Assembly: GCF_001439925.1 (NCBI RefSeq)
Contig: NZ_LMBV01000017.1
Coordinates: 1 to 64,000 of the forward strand
Source: Peribacillus muralis
Lineage (GTDB): Bacteria > Bacillota > Bacilli > Bacillales > DSM-1321
DNA length: 64,000 nucleotides
Direction of reading: 5' to 3'
The notes under the pieces are model-generated. The model was not told the DNA's origin, searched no databases, and saw nothing but the letters and a program-made list of their open reading frames with translations. Positions 17,825 to 26,531 of this stretch are shown piece after piece. The translations under genes and the position numbers were made by a program. How positions within the stretch are numbered: the first letter of the stretch is position 1; the number at the start of each line of letters is the position of its first letter.

Positions 17825-19174
17825 CTATACAGTCATTTTTTTAATATATTTATCTATGAAATCCGTAGTCGTATCACCTTTGGAAAAAGCGTCATGTGAG
17901 ATGATTTCCAAAAGAAGCGGAAGGTTCGTTTTAATGCCTTCTATTTTATACTGGTCCAACGCCTCTCTTAATCTTTCGATGGCTTCATCCCTTGAGTCAC
18001 CGCTAACCACCAATTTTGCGATCATTGGGTCATAAAAATGAGACACGACGGATGTTCCATGCACCGCCAACTCATGACGGATTCCTTCGCCGGACGGAAG
18101 ATCCAGGTTTGTGATCGTCCCTGGTGCTGGATAAAACGTTTTTGGATCTTCTGCATATATGCGCACTTCAATGGAATGTCCAGCCTTTTTAATGTCGACT
18201 TGCGAGAAATCCAGTTTATTGCCGGATGCGATGTTAATTTGCTGTTCCACCAGATCCAATCCGGTAATTTCTTCAGTGACAGGGTGCTCAACCTGAAGGC
18301 GTGTATTCATTTCTAGAAAATAGAAGTTTTTATCTGCATCAACTAAAAATTCAAGTGTACCTGCATTGCTGTATCCGATTGACTTGACCGCCTTAATGGC
18401 CGCGAACCCCATTTTATTCCTTGTTTCTTCGTCAAGGAAAGACGAAGGGGCCTCTTCCACGACCTTCTGGTGGCGCCTTTGGACAGAGCATTCCCTTTCC
18501 CATAAGTAAACGGCGTTACCAAAGGAATCCGCCAACACCTGGATTTCGATATGTCGCGGTTTTTCTATTAATTTTTCGATGAACATATCGCCATTGCCAA
18601 AAAACAATTGGGCACGTTTTTGATTGCCTTCAAATGCCTTCGAAAGCTCATCTTCATTGGATACGGCCTGCATGCCGATCCCACCGCCACCCGCTGCAGC
18701 CTTCAACATGACGGGATAACCAATACTTTCGGCAACGGCTGCCGCTTCAGCAGCATCAATTAATGGACGGGAAAACCCTGGAACCAGTGGAAGGCCTGCT
18801 TGCTCCATCTTTTTCCGTGCCTCGACTTTATTTCCCATCTGCTGGATGACTTCCGGTTTTGGACCAATGAATATTACACCAGCTTCTTCGCAAGAACGCG
18901 CGAAATCTGCATTTTCACTCAAAAATCCATATCCCGGATGAATCGCCTCCACTCCGGTATCTTTAGCGATCTCCAAAATTTTCTTGACGTTTAAATAACT
19001 TTCCTGGACTCTCGAGCCGCCCAATGAGTATGCTTCATCCGCTAAGCCTACAAATGGCGCATTTGCATCAGCTTCCGAGTGTACCGCAACCGTGCTTATG
19101 CCCATTTTCTTGCATGTTCGAATAATCCGTGACGCAATTTCCCCTCTGTTTGCGATAAGAATTTTTCCAATCAT
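17825..19174 (-). CDS. yngHA: biotin carboxylase subunit of methylcrotonyl-CoA carboxylase
   Basis: ATP-dependent carboxylation of biotin on the carrier protein. The 449 residues span the N-terminal pre-ATP-grasp domain (ILIANRGEIASRII), the ATP-grasp fold with the glycine-rich KAAAGGGGIGMQ loop near residue 160, and the active-site stretch ending NTRLQVEHPVTE. No carrier domain is fused; it is the next gene. It resembles AccC of fatty-acid synthesis, but the operon of acyl-CoA catabolic enzymes indicates 3-methylcrotonyl-CoA. GGAGGG precedes the ATG. Confidence 0.92.
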   Translation of the reverse strand: MIGKILIANRGEIASRIIRTCKKMGISTVAVHSEADANAPFVGLADEAYSLGGSRVQESYLNVKKILEIAKDTGVEAIHPGYGFLSENADFARSCEEAGVIFIGPKPEVIQQMGNKVEARKKMEQAGLPLVPGFSRPLIDAAEAAAVAESIGYPVMLKAAAGGGGIGMQAVSNEDELSKAFEGNQKRAQLFFGNGDMFIEKLIEKPRHIEIQVLADSFGNAVYLWERECSVQRRHQKVVEEAPSSFLDEETRNKMGFAAIKAVKSIGYSNAGTLEFLVDADKNFYFLEMNTRLQVEHPVTEEITGLDLVEQQINIASGNKLDFSQVDIKKAGHSIEVRIYAEDPKTFYPAPGTITNLDLPSGEGIRHELAVHGTSVVSHFYDPMIAKLVVSGDSRDEAIERLREALDQYKIEGIKTNLPLLLEIISHDAFSKGDTTTDFIDKYIKKMTV

Positions 19175-19186
19175 CTCATGCCCTCC

Positions 19187-20833
19187 TTAGTCAATACGTT
19201 CCGTCAGTAGGTCAAGCGTTTGTTGCCGCAGCTTAAATTTTTGGATTTTACCCGATGCGGTCATTGGATAAGCATCGGTGAAATGAATGTGCCGGGGAAT
19301 CTTATGAAAAGATATTTTCCCCTTGCAATACGTGGCCACTTCCTGCTCCGTCAAGGTTTCCCCCGCTTTCAGGATAATCCATGCCGCCACTTCTTCCCCA
19401 TACTTTTGGTCAGGGACCCCAAGCACCTGGACATCGACAATGGCCGGATGCTGATAGAGGAATTCTTCTATCTCACGCGGATAAATATTTTCGCCACCAC
19501 GGATGATCATATCTTTCAGCCTGCCTGTTATCTTGCAATAGCCATTTTCGTCCATGACCGCTAAATCACCCGTATGAAGCCAGCCTTCTCCGTCAATTGC
19601 CTGCTCCGTGGCTTCTGGATTATTATAATATCCCTTCATCACATGATAGCCCCTTGAACAAAGCTCCCCCTGCATGCCCCTTTGTACTTCTTCGCCAGTG
19701 GCCGGATCGACAATCTTCACTTCCACTTTCGGCAATGCCCTTCCCACTGAAGAAACGCGAAGCTCGACTGGATCATCCGTTCTGGTCATGGTAATGCCAG
19801 GAGAGGATTCCGTTTGCCCATACGTAATCGTTATTTCGGACATCCCCATCTTATTGACCACACTTTTCATGACCTCGATCGGACAGGTCGAGCCTGCCAT
19901 GATCCCAGTCCGCAAAGAACTCAAATCGTATTTGTCGAAATCATCGAGATTAAGTTGCGAAATGAACATGGTCGGAACACCGTGTAGCGACGTACATTTT
20001 TCGGCCTCAACGGTTTGAAGGACCATTCGGGGATTGAATTCCACAATGGGCACCATTGTCGCCCCAACAGAAACGGAAGCCATCGAGCCGAGCGAACAGC
20101 CGAAACAATGAAAAAGCGGGACAGGGATGCAGAGCCTGTCATCCTTTGTAAGCTTCATGCAATCCGCGACATTCAATCCGTTGTTGACCAGGTTGGAGTG
20201 CGTCAACATTACCCCTTTTGGAAATCCTGTCGTCCCTGATGTGTATTGCATATTGATCACATCACCGGGAGCCAATTCCGCCATTCTCCGATCCAGTGCC
20301 TCATCTGAAATGGATTGACCTCCATTCATGACGTCTTCCCATGAAAATGTGCCCGGGTAACGTGTTTTGCCTAGAACGATGATGTTTTTCAGTTTTGGCA
20401 GTTTCTCAGATTGCAATTTTCCTGGTTTTGCAGTTTTCAATTCAGGTACAATTTCATACAGCGTATCTATATAGGAATGATCCTTGAATTGCTCCATCAG
20501 AATAATCGTCGTCGAATCCGATTGCTTAAGCAAATACTCCAGTTCACTAGTACGGTAATTCGTATTGACCGTAACCAATACCCCGCCCATTTTCGCTGTG
20601 GAAAATTGGGAAATGAGCCATTCCGGCTTGTTGGACGCCCAGATTGCGATATGTTCCCCTTTTTTAATATCGAGTGACATAAAACCCCTGGCCGCCTGCC
20701 GGCAAATTTTTTCGAATTCGCTGTACGTATGGCGGATACCAAGTTCATGGTACACCACCGCTTCATTATCGCCATATTGTTCGGCTGTTCTTTCAAGCAG
20801 TTTTCCAATAGTGATATCTAGCAATTCAGACAT
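19187..20833 (-). CDS. yngI: acyl-CoA synthetase (AMP-forming)
   Basis: Activates a carboxylic acid with ATP and CoA. The 548 residues carry the P-loop-like YTSGTTGFPKGV motif, the adenylate motif YGQTESSPG, the TGDLAVMDENGY hinge region and the C-terminal lysine motif SGKIQKFKLR. It lies between the dehydrogenase and the carboxylase genes, so a short branched substrate such as isovalerate, or acetoacetate from HMG-CoA lyase, is plausible. Medium-chain acids are not excluded. AGGAGG lies 8 nt before the ATG. Confidence 0.9.
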   Translation of the reverse strand: MSELLDITIGKLLERTAEQYGDNEAVVYHELGIRHTYSEFEKICRQAARGFMSLDIKKGEHIAIWASNKPEWLISQFSTAKMGGVLVTVNTNYRTSELEYLLKQSDSTTIILMEQFKDHSYIDTLYEIVPELKTAKPGKLQSEKLPKLKNIIVLGKTRYPGTFSWEDVMNGGQSISDEALDRRMAELAPGDVINMQYTSGTTGFPKGVMLTHSNLVNNGLNVADCMKLTKDDRLCIPVPLFHCFGCSLGSMASVSVGATMVPIVEFNPRMVLQTVEAEKCTSLHGVPTMFISQLNLDDFDKYDLSSLRTGIMAGSTCPIEVMKSVVNKMGMSEITITYGQTESSPGITMTRTDDPVELRVSSVGRALPKVEVKIVDPATGEEVQRGMQGELCSRGYHVMKGYYNNPEATEQAIDGEGWLHTGDLAVMDENGYCKITGRLKDMIIRGGENIYPREIEEFLYQHPAIVDVQVLGVPDQKYGEEVAAWIILKAGETLTEQEVATYCKGKISFHKIPRHIHFTDAYPMTASGKIQKFKLRQQTLDLLTERID

Positions 20834-20919
20834 TAAACTCCTCCTATAAAATAAAAGTAAGAATGACTGCTTTTTACCTAAATTGAAGTTTTACGTTGTT
20901 CATTTGCGTACCGGAATGA

Positions 20920-22062
20920 TTAACAGCCTAATTGTCTCGCGATCACGATTCTTTGAATTTCAGAAGTGCCTTCGCCAATTTCCAATAACTTGGCATCTCT
21001 TAAATAGCGTTCCACTTCATATTCCCGCATATAGCCGGAACCGCCATGTATTTGAATTGCCTGATTGCTAGCCCGGAACGCGGTCTCACTTGCAAAAAGC
21101 TTGGCGTATGCCGCTTCCTTTGCAAACGGTTTTGTATTGTCTTTTAACCATGCCGCCTTATAGACCATATTTCGTGCCAATTCTATTTCCATTGCCATAT
21201 CCGCAAGCTTGAATTGAATCGCCTGGAAACTTGAAATCGATTTTCCAAATTGAATGCGTTCTTTTGAAAAAGCCAAAGCCTTATCAAAGGCTGCTTGTGC
21301 GATACCGACTGCCAACGCGGCAATTGAAATCCTTCCTCCATCCAACGTGAATAAAAACTGCTTGAATCCTTTTTCTGGATCACCCAATAAATTTTCCTTT
21401 GGCACTCGGACATTATCCAGAATGATTTCACACGTATTGGAAGCGCGGACGCCCATCTTTTCATAATTGCTATTGATCGTAAGGCCTTTAGCATCGGTTG
21501 GCACGATGAATGCCGAGATGATGTTCTTACCCCGTGCATCCTTTCCCGATACTGCGGTGACGGTGATCGTTCTTGAATAGCTAGCATTCGTTATCCATGT
21601 TTTCTCACCATTAATCACATATTCATCACCTTCTAATTCGGCAGAGGTTCTCGTACCTCCTGCATCCGAACCAGCATTAGGCTCTGTCAATCCGAATGCT
21701 GCAAGCGTTTCACCAGTTGTGATTGGAACAAGATATTTTTGCTTCTGTTCCTCGGTTCCGAAATAATAGATTGGACTTGCCCCAAGTGAAACGGCTGCTG
21801 CATAACTTAATCCGGTTCCCCCGCACGCCTTGCCAATCTCTTCAACTGCAATGGCATACGAAATCGTATCGCCGCCGGAACCGCCATATTCTTCAGGGAA
21901 CGGAATTCCAAGCAATCCGAGTTTGCCCATTTTTTTGAATGCATCCTCAGCGAACATCGACTTTGCATCCAACTCTATCGCAATCGGTTTTATTTCCTTT
22001 TGGGCAAATTCCCGAACCATTTCCTTAATCATCTGCTGTTCTTTCGTAAGTGAAAAATCCAT
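20920..22062 (-). CDS. yngJ: acyl-CoA dehydrogenase, probable isovaleryl-CoA dehydrogenase
   Basis: FAD enzyme of 380 residues that introduces the 2,3 double bond into an acyl-CoA. It has the family signature [16 protein letters not shown] and the C-terminal [18 protein letters not shown] block. The glutamate in GEGT is at the catalytic-base position of short- and medium-chain dehydrogenases. Mammalian isovaleryl-CoA dehydrogenase has a small residue there and its base elsewhere. The isovaleryl assignment therefore rests on the operon. The in-frame start at 22119 has no ribosome site; the ATG at 22062 follows AAAGGGG by 9 nt. It is the first gene of the operon behind a TetR operator. Confidence 0.88.
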   Translation of the reverse strand: MDFSLTKEQQMIKEMVREFAQKEIKPIAIELDAKSMFAEDAFKKMGKLGLLGIPFPEEYGGSGGDTISYAIAVEEIGKACGGTGLSYAAAVSLGASPIYYFGTEEQKQKYLVPITTGETLAAFGLTEPNAGSDAGGTRTSAELEGDEYVINGEKTWITNASYSRTITVTAVSGKDARGKNIISAFIVPTDAKGLTINSNYEKMGVRASNTCEIILDNVRVPKENLLGDPEKGFKQFLFTLDGGRISIAALAVGIAQAAFDKALAFSKERIQFGKSISSFQAIQFKLADMAMEIELARNMVYKAAWLKDNTKPFAKEAAYAKLFASETAFRASNQAIQIHGGSGYMREYEVERYLRDAKLLEIGEGTSEIQRIVIARQLGC

Positions 22063-22090
22063 ATATTCATTCCCCTTTCTATTGAGACCA

Positions 22091-22108
22091 AGACCGACTA
22101 GTTGGTCT
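22091..22108. promoter_or_regulatory. TetR-type operator upstream of the leucine operon
   Basis: AGACCGACT-AGTTGGTCT is an 18-bp inverted repeat with one mismatch per arm, of the GACCGAC/GTTGGTC kind bound by many TetR regulators of acyl-CoA metabolism. It lies between the tetR stop and the first operon gene, 29 nt before the latter's start codon. Confidence 0.7.
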
Positions 22109-22129
22109 GTTTTAATCAAATTTTACTGT

Positions 22130-22762
22130 TTAATCCACAGCCAATTGGTTAACAAGTAAAAATGGCTGAGCGATTTCCGCTTCTTTTTGTTTATCTGTCA
22201 ACAATGCGTGCAGAATCAAATCTACGTATATGTCACCTATTTCATCAATACTTTTTCCGCCGTCCCTTTTGTACCATTTGTAGGACCAGTTCACCATGCC
22301 TAGAATCGACATCCCGGTAATCTCCACCGGCAATTCGCTGCGGAATACTCCTTTGTCAATCCCATCTTGGATGACAGAAAAAATTATTTCTTTATACATC
22401 TGACGCTTTTTTTTGATTTCTTCCACATATGGTGGTTTTAAGTAAATGCTTTCTTGATAGAAAACTGAGATGTGCGGCTGATAGAGGTCAAACACTTTTA
22501 CGAATGATTGAATGATTTTTTGTATTTTTTCGGTTGGGTGGGTGCTTTCTGAAATCGCTTCCTGTGCTTTTGTTAATACATATGAAATAAAGTAATCATG
22601 AATGACAAATAAGAGTTCATCTTTAGAAGAAAAATGGTGATAAAAACCACCCTTACTGGTTCCGCATGCCTTCACGATTTCATTAACGGAGACACCATGG
22701 TAGCCATGCTGTTCAAAGAGCGTCAACGATGTTTCGATTATTTTTTCTCTTAACTCCGTAAT
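22130..22762 (-). CDS. TetR-family regulator, probable ATT start codon
   Basis: Likely repressor of the downstream leucine/isovalerate operon. The helix-turn-helix reads VSVNEIVKACGTSKGGFYHHF, and the ligand domain fills the rest of about 210 residues. The only usual start in frame is a TTG at 22726, which would remove most of helix 1 and has no ribosome site. Reading upstream gives ITELREKIIETS, a normal TetR N-terminus, beginning at an ATT (22760-22762) 6 nt behind AAAGGGGG. No ATG, GTG or TTG occurs between that point and the upstream in-frame stop. ATT starts are rare, so a sequencing error is the alternative. Confidence 0.85.
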   Translation of the reverse strand: MTELREKIIETSLTLFEQHGYHGVSVNEIVKACGTSKGGFYHHFSSKDELLFVIHDYFISYVLTKAQEAISESTHPTEKIQKIIQSFVKVFDLYQPHISVFYQESIYLKPPYVEEIKKKRQMYKEIIFSVIQDGIDKGVFRSELPVEITGMSILGMVNWSYKWYKRDGGKSIDEIGDIYVDLILHALLTDKQKEAEIAQPFLLVNQLAVD

Positions 22763-22777
22763 TCTCCACCCCCTTTT

Positions 22778-22833
22778 TGTATCCGCTTACATTCAATCCA
22801 GTTGTCAAAGACTTGTTATGTATAAACTGGATT
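22778..22833. promoter_or_regulatory. tetR upstream region: cre-like site and inverted repeat
   Basis: TGTATCCGCTTACA (22778-22791) matches the 14-bp cre consensus at 13 positions read on the minus strand. Just upstream, AATCCAGTT (22795-22803) and AACTGGATT (22825-22833) form a perfect 9-bp inverted repeat around 21 nt. A minus-strand TTGACA lies at the inner edge of that repeat, but no good -10 box follows. Confidence 0.4.
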
Positions 22834-22882
22834 TATTTAGATTTTACCAAAAATTTAAAAATTGTCAATTTTTAAATTAAAT

Positions 22883-22910
22883 GAAAAACAGCCCTTTTAA
22901 TCAAGAGCTG
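22883..22910 (-). terminator. terminator behind the ythAB-VCBS unit
   Basis: On the minus strand CAGCTCTT pairs with AAGGGCTG (one G-T pair) around a 6-nt loop, followed by TTTTT. It lies 30 nt beyond the stop of the secreted protein gene. Confidence 0.75.
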
Positions 22911-22940
22911 CCTTCTGCTTTCGTTCTGTTTAAAGTGATC

Positions 22941-23708
22941 CTATCCCTTTTTTTGCTTGTTACCCTTGATTTCCTTTACCTTGGCTTTTACAAGCTTCCA
23001 TTCATTTTTGTACGTCCAAACCGACTGGATTTCCACTAACGGATCACGTTCATCGGCTCCGCTCACTTTTTGGATTCCGATAAGTCTCTTTCCTTTTCCA
23101 AAGACTGACTTAATGTCAAGCGTCGAATATGGATCCACCAACAGCTCGGTCGGTTCGTTCAGCTTTCCGTTTTGATAAATGCCCAATTCATCGTAAGCTT
23201 TTTTTCTTGACCGGATATCTACCACGACAGGCCTTTGTCCTTCAATGCTGATTTGGGCCTTATATCCGTCCAGAAATTGCGCCGTTACAGGGACGGATGG
23301 TGGGATATCCAGTTCATGCGCTTCACCATCCTTGAATGTATAGGCGTAGCTTGTGACTAAACGCTTGTTGCCTTCCATCAACACCGTAACCAATACGTCC
23401 TGCAGTCCATCATTATTCAAGTCCGCTACCTTTAAATCAGGATTATACCCTGCATCTAACGGGACACTGATCGTCCGGCGATTGCTTTCAACACTCAATT
23501 CAATTTTCTTCAGAAACTTGCTTCCCGCTTTATATGGCAGCCCCTGAACCTGGATGATATCCATTTTTTGGTCCCCTGTTACATCCCTTTTTGTCGAAAT
23601 GTAAGTGCCATCAACCTGAAAATTCTTATCATGGGCTTCAACAGCCTGATAGCTCAAAAAGAGTGAAAGAACTAAAACCGCATATTTTAGCAAATTTAAC
23701 TTTTTCAT
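22941..23708 (-). CDS. secreted protein with calcium-binding-like repeats
   Basis: A 255-residue protein with an N-terminal signal sequence (KKLNLLKYAVLVLSLFLSYQ region, probable cleavage after VEA). Two Asp-rich loops, DVTGDQKMDIIQV and DLNNDGLQDVLVT, resemble FG-GAP/VCBS repeats that bind calcium in a beta-propeller blade. The basic C-terminus ends KEIKGNKQKKG. AAAGGAGAGG lies 8 nt before the ATG at 23708; an earlier in-frame start is less likely. It lies 30 nt behind ythB and shares its terminator, so it is probably co-transcribed with the oxidase. Why is unclear; a link to oxidase assembly is speculation. Confidence 0.65.
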   Translation of the reverse strand: MKKLNLLKYAVLVLSLFLSYQAVEAHDKNFQVDGTYISTKRDVTGDQKMDIIQVQGLPYKAGSKFLKKIELSVESNRRTISVPLDAGYNPDLKVADLNNDGLQDVLVTVLMEGNKRLVTSYAYTFKDGEAHELDIPPSVPVTAQFLDGYKAQISIEGQRPVVVDIRSRKKAYDELGIYQNGKLNEPTELLVDPYSTLDIKSVFGKGKRLIGIQKVSGADERDPLVEIQSVWTYKNEWKLVKAKVKEIKGNKQKKG

Positions 23709-23737
23709 CGTGATAACCTCTCCTTTCACAGGGTGAA

Positions 23738-24784
23738 CTAATTGGTCATTTGTCTCCGTTTGAACTTACGACGCTGATCCTTCATGAAGATCGACCAGAA
23801 ATAATAAAAGCCTGGGACCAATATCGCAAAGCCAACGATATATGTGGCAAACACGGCCCTGAATGATGTCGGGTCGGTAAAACCTGAAAGGATCGTGACA
23901 TTTGGATAGATGATATACGGTAAATGGGCAATTCCATAGACATAACTGCCGATTAAATACTGAATGATAATCGAAACGACGGCAAGGCGCGGCATCCCTT
24001 TTACCTCCCGTTTAGAAAAATACGGAAGATACAGAGCTATTCCGGCTAAGACAAAAAAAACAAGTGAAAGAAGTAATAATGCTGAGTTTTTCATCATCTC
24101 TACATAGATCCAATTCGCTTCGTTTTTTAATGTAAACATTACCAGCAATGCCATGACTAACATCAGTGGTCCGGTTATCATCGCATCCCTGCGATAGATT
24201 TTGTATGCTTTCATCTCATCCGCTTGCTTTGAGTAGTCGGATAGCAACAGCGATGATAAAAAAAGCGTGCTCAATATCCCGAATAGCAAAAAGGCGTATT
24301 CATTGGGGCTCGTGAAAAGTTTCGTAAGATTCAGCTCTTCATTCCCCCTCACCCCTTCGAGAAAGCCTAAATGTGTAATAGGCAAGACACTGATTAAAAG
24401 TCCTGGGATGATCAAGCCCGTAATTCCTGAAATATACGTTAGCACTTTTTCATATTTGTCTACGCTATGGGAGAACACCAAGAAAGCACTCCTAATACAA
24501 AGCAGAACCAAGATGAGGCTTGCTGGAACGATCAAGGCCACTCCTATCGTAAATACCGCACCTGGAAATAAACTGTAAATCGCGATGACAAGACCCACGA
24601 TAAACGTATTGGTCACTTCCCAAGTTGGCGATAAATAGCTATTCGCTATCTTCGTAGCATTCGTTTCTTCCTTTTTAATGTAAGTCATCGCCCAGAACCC
24701 AGCACCAAAGTCCATGGATGCCATGATGGCATAAAGAAAAATAAAGCCCCACACCAGCGTTATGGCAAGAAGAGCATCACTCAT
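23738..24784 (-). CDS. ythB: bd-type quinol oxidase subunit II
   Basis: A 348-residue integral membrane protein with about nine hydrophobic helices, the non-haem or structural partner of the cytochrome bd family. The N-terminal WGFIFLYAIMASMDFGAGF segment matches the CydB/YthB family. It pairs with the subunit I gene 14 nt upstream, as in B. subtilis ythAB, which is distinct from cydABCD. No cydCD exporter genes follow here. AAAAGGAGG lies 7 nt before the ATG. Confidence 0.88.
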   Translation of the reverse strand: MSDALLAITLVWGFIFLYAIMASMDFGAGFWAMTYIKKEETNATKIANSYLSPTWEVTNTFIVGLVIAIYSLFPGAVFTIGVALIVPASLILVLLCIRSAFLVFSHSVDKYEKVLTYISGITGLIIPGLLISVLPITHLGFLEGVRGNEELNLTKLFTSPNEYAFLLFGILSTLFLSSLLLSDYSKQADEMKAYKIYRRDAMITGPLMLVMALLVMFTLKNEANWIYVEMMKNSALLLLSLVFFVLAGIALYLPYFSKREVKGMPRLAVVSIIIQYLIGSYVYGIAHLPYIIYPNVTILSGFTDPTSFRAVFATYIVGFAILVPGFYYFWSIFMKDQRRKFKRRQMTN

Positions 24785-24798
24785 TAGCCTTCCTCCTT

Positions 24799-26160
24799 TT
24801 ATGAATTGGAATCGAAGAGCCTCACATCTTTTTGTTCGGCTTTGTAAATATCATCACTTATCGAATGTCGTTTGAAATAGTACACCAGTGTAAACACGAC
24901 TGAAACGCATAACACGATATAGACGATAATGAACATCGTGAACAAAAATCCAAGGTTCTCATATGTCGTGACCGAATCCGCAGTGGTAAGCATCCTGTAT
25001 ATCGTCCAGGGCTGCCTGCCTGTACAAGCAAAAATCCAACCGAATTCAATTGAAATCACCGAGAGCGGCCCTGACGCCACAAACAGCCAGAGAATCCATT
25101 TCGGGTAGGTATCCTTTTTCAGCAATTTGCTCCATACCAAAGCAAACAGAGATAAAGCGATTAAACCCGTACCAATAATCACCATACCGTTGAATAGGAT
25201 ATGGACATAAAGCGGCGGCCAATACTCCTCGGGAAAATCATTCAAGCCCGTTACGACCGTATCGAAACTATTGCCTGATAAAAAGCTTAACAACCCAGGA
25301 AATTCAATTCCATATTTCACTTCCTGGGCTTCTCGATCGGTATAACCTAATAAGGTAAGACCGGCATGATCCCTCGTTTCAAACAAGCCTTCAGCAGCCG
25401 CTAGTTTTTCTGGCTGTTCGCGATACAAATGTTGAGTGGTCGCATGTCCGTTGAGAGCTGTCAAAAAGGAAAAAAACAAACCTAATACGATGCTGAGCTT
25501 CAGCGCTTTTTGGTGAAAATTAAATTCAGTGGTTCCGTATTTATTTTTCAACATTTTGTAGGCAGCAACTGCCGCTACGACAAAAGCACCTGTTGCATAT
25601 GCTGTAAGCGCCGTATGTCCAGCTGTCACCAGGAAGCTTGGATTGAAAAAAGCCGCCCAAGGATCCACATCGACTATTTCCCCATTTTCAAACCGGAATC
25701 CGGCTGGCGTCCCTTCAAATGCATGGACATTTGAAATCAAAACAGCCGAAGCCAGCGCTCCGAATGCGACAAAGAACAAGCTCACGATGCGTGCCCAAGG
25801 CTTGATCTTTTCAGCTGCATACACATAAATTGACATGAACAACGCTTCAACCATGAATGCATAAATCTCGATTTGGAACGGAAGAGCCATCACTCGGCCA
25901 ATCACTTCCATGAATCCAGGCCATAACAGTGATAGTTGGACACCAGCGATCGTACCAGTCGGGATTCCCACTCCAAGTAACACCGCTAATGTTTTCGTCC
26001 AGCGTTTAGCCATGACAACATACTGTAAATCCTTTGTTCTTTGATACATCAATTCTGCCGCCAACATCATTAGCGGCAACCCGACGCCTATCGTCGCAAA
26101 TATGATATGTACAGCCATATTCGTCCCGAACATTGCACGGGCAATTTGTAAATGATCCAT
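24799..26160 (-). CDS. ythA: bd-type quinol oxidase subunit I
   Basis: Catalytic subunit that oxidises membrane quinol and reduces oxygen at haems. From the ATG at 26160 it has 453 residues. Haem-ligand and proton-path regions include ARAMFGTNMAVHIIFA (a His ligand), AGHTALTAYATGAF, and the conserved GRQPW motif. It is some 70 residues shorter than E. coli CydA, mainly in the Q-loop, which is the short-loop, cyanide-insensitive-oxidase-like class. The in-frame start at 26235 has no ribosome site, while GGAAAGGAAG precedes 26160. Confidence 0.9.
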   Translation of the reverse strand: MDHLQIARAMFGTNMAVHIIFATIGVGLPLMMLAAELMYQRTKDLQYVVMAKRWTKTLAVLLGVGIPTGTIAGVQLSLLWPGFMEVIGRVMALPFQIEIYAFMVEALFMSIYVYAAEKIKPWARIVSLFFVAFGALASAVLISNVHAFEGTPAGFRFENGEIVDVDPWAAFFNPSFLVTAGHTALTAYATGAFVVAAVAAYKMLKNKYGTTEFNFHQKALKLSIVLGLFFSFLTALNGHATTQHLYREQPEKLAAAEGLFETRDHAGLTLLGYTDREAQEVKYGIEFPGLLSFLSGNSFDTVVTGLNDFPEEYWPPLYVHILFNGMVIIGTGLIALSLFALVWSKLLKKDTYPKWILWLFVASGPLSVISIEFGWIFACTGRQPWTIYRMLTTADSVTTYENLGFLFTMFIIVYIVLCVSVVFTLVYYFKRHSISDDIYKAEQKDVRLFDSNS

Positions 26161-26531
26161 ACTTTCTTCCTTTCCAACCTTTGTCTCTTGGTAGTATCTC
26201 CGCTGAAAAGGAAAATATTTAATAAAATTCCACAAACTAAATTTTGATAGGTTTCAGTAGTAGGAGATGCTTAGCTGATATGTTTTTGAGGAATGTAAGT
26301 ATCCTATATTCTAACGAGGTTATTGTTGATATATATAAATGATGATTTTCTTCTATTAATGTAAGGTGAAAATGGACTGCCGTTTTAATGACCTCCTTGA
26401 TGTTCCTTAATTGCTGATTTTCGTCACCTACTTGAACAAATAATCAAGATCCTTCATAAACTGTGAACTCTTTAGAATATGATAGCGTAAATCCCCTTTA
26501 GAAAGACACATTCAGAGAGGAGCGTAACAAT
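26161..26531. other. 371-bp divergent intergenic region
   Basis: AT-rich region between ythA and the amine oxidase gene. It must hold promoters in both directions. The only element I can point to is a sigma-K-like candidate (26435-26463). No ORF, repeat, terminator or Rex-like palindrome was recognised. Confidence 0.5.
26435..26463 (+). promoter_or_regulatory. candidate sigma-K promoter
   Basis: AACA (26435-26438), 16 nt, then CATAAACTG (26455-26463) fits the sigma-K pattern mACm-N16-CATAnnnTA in all but the last base. It points at the amine oxidase gene 70 nt downstream. AT-rich DNA gives such matches by chance fairly often. Confidence 0.25.
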
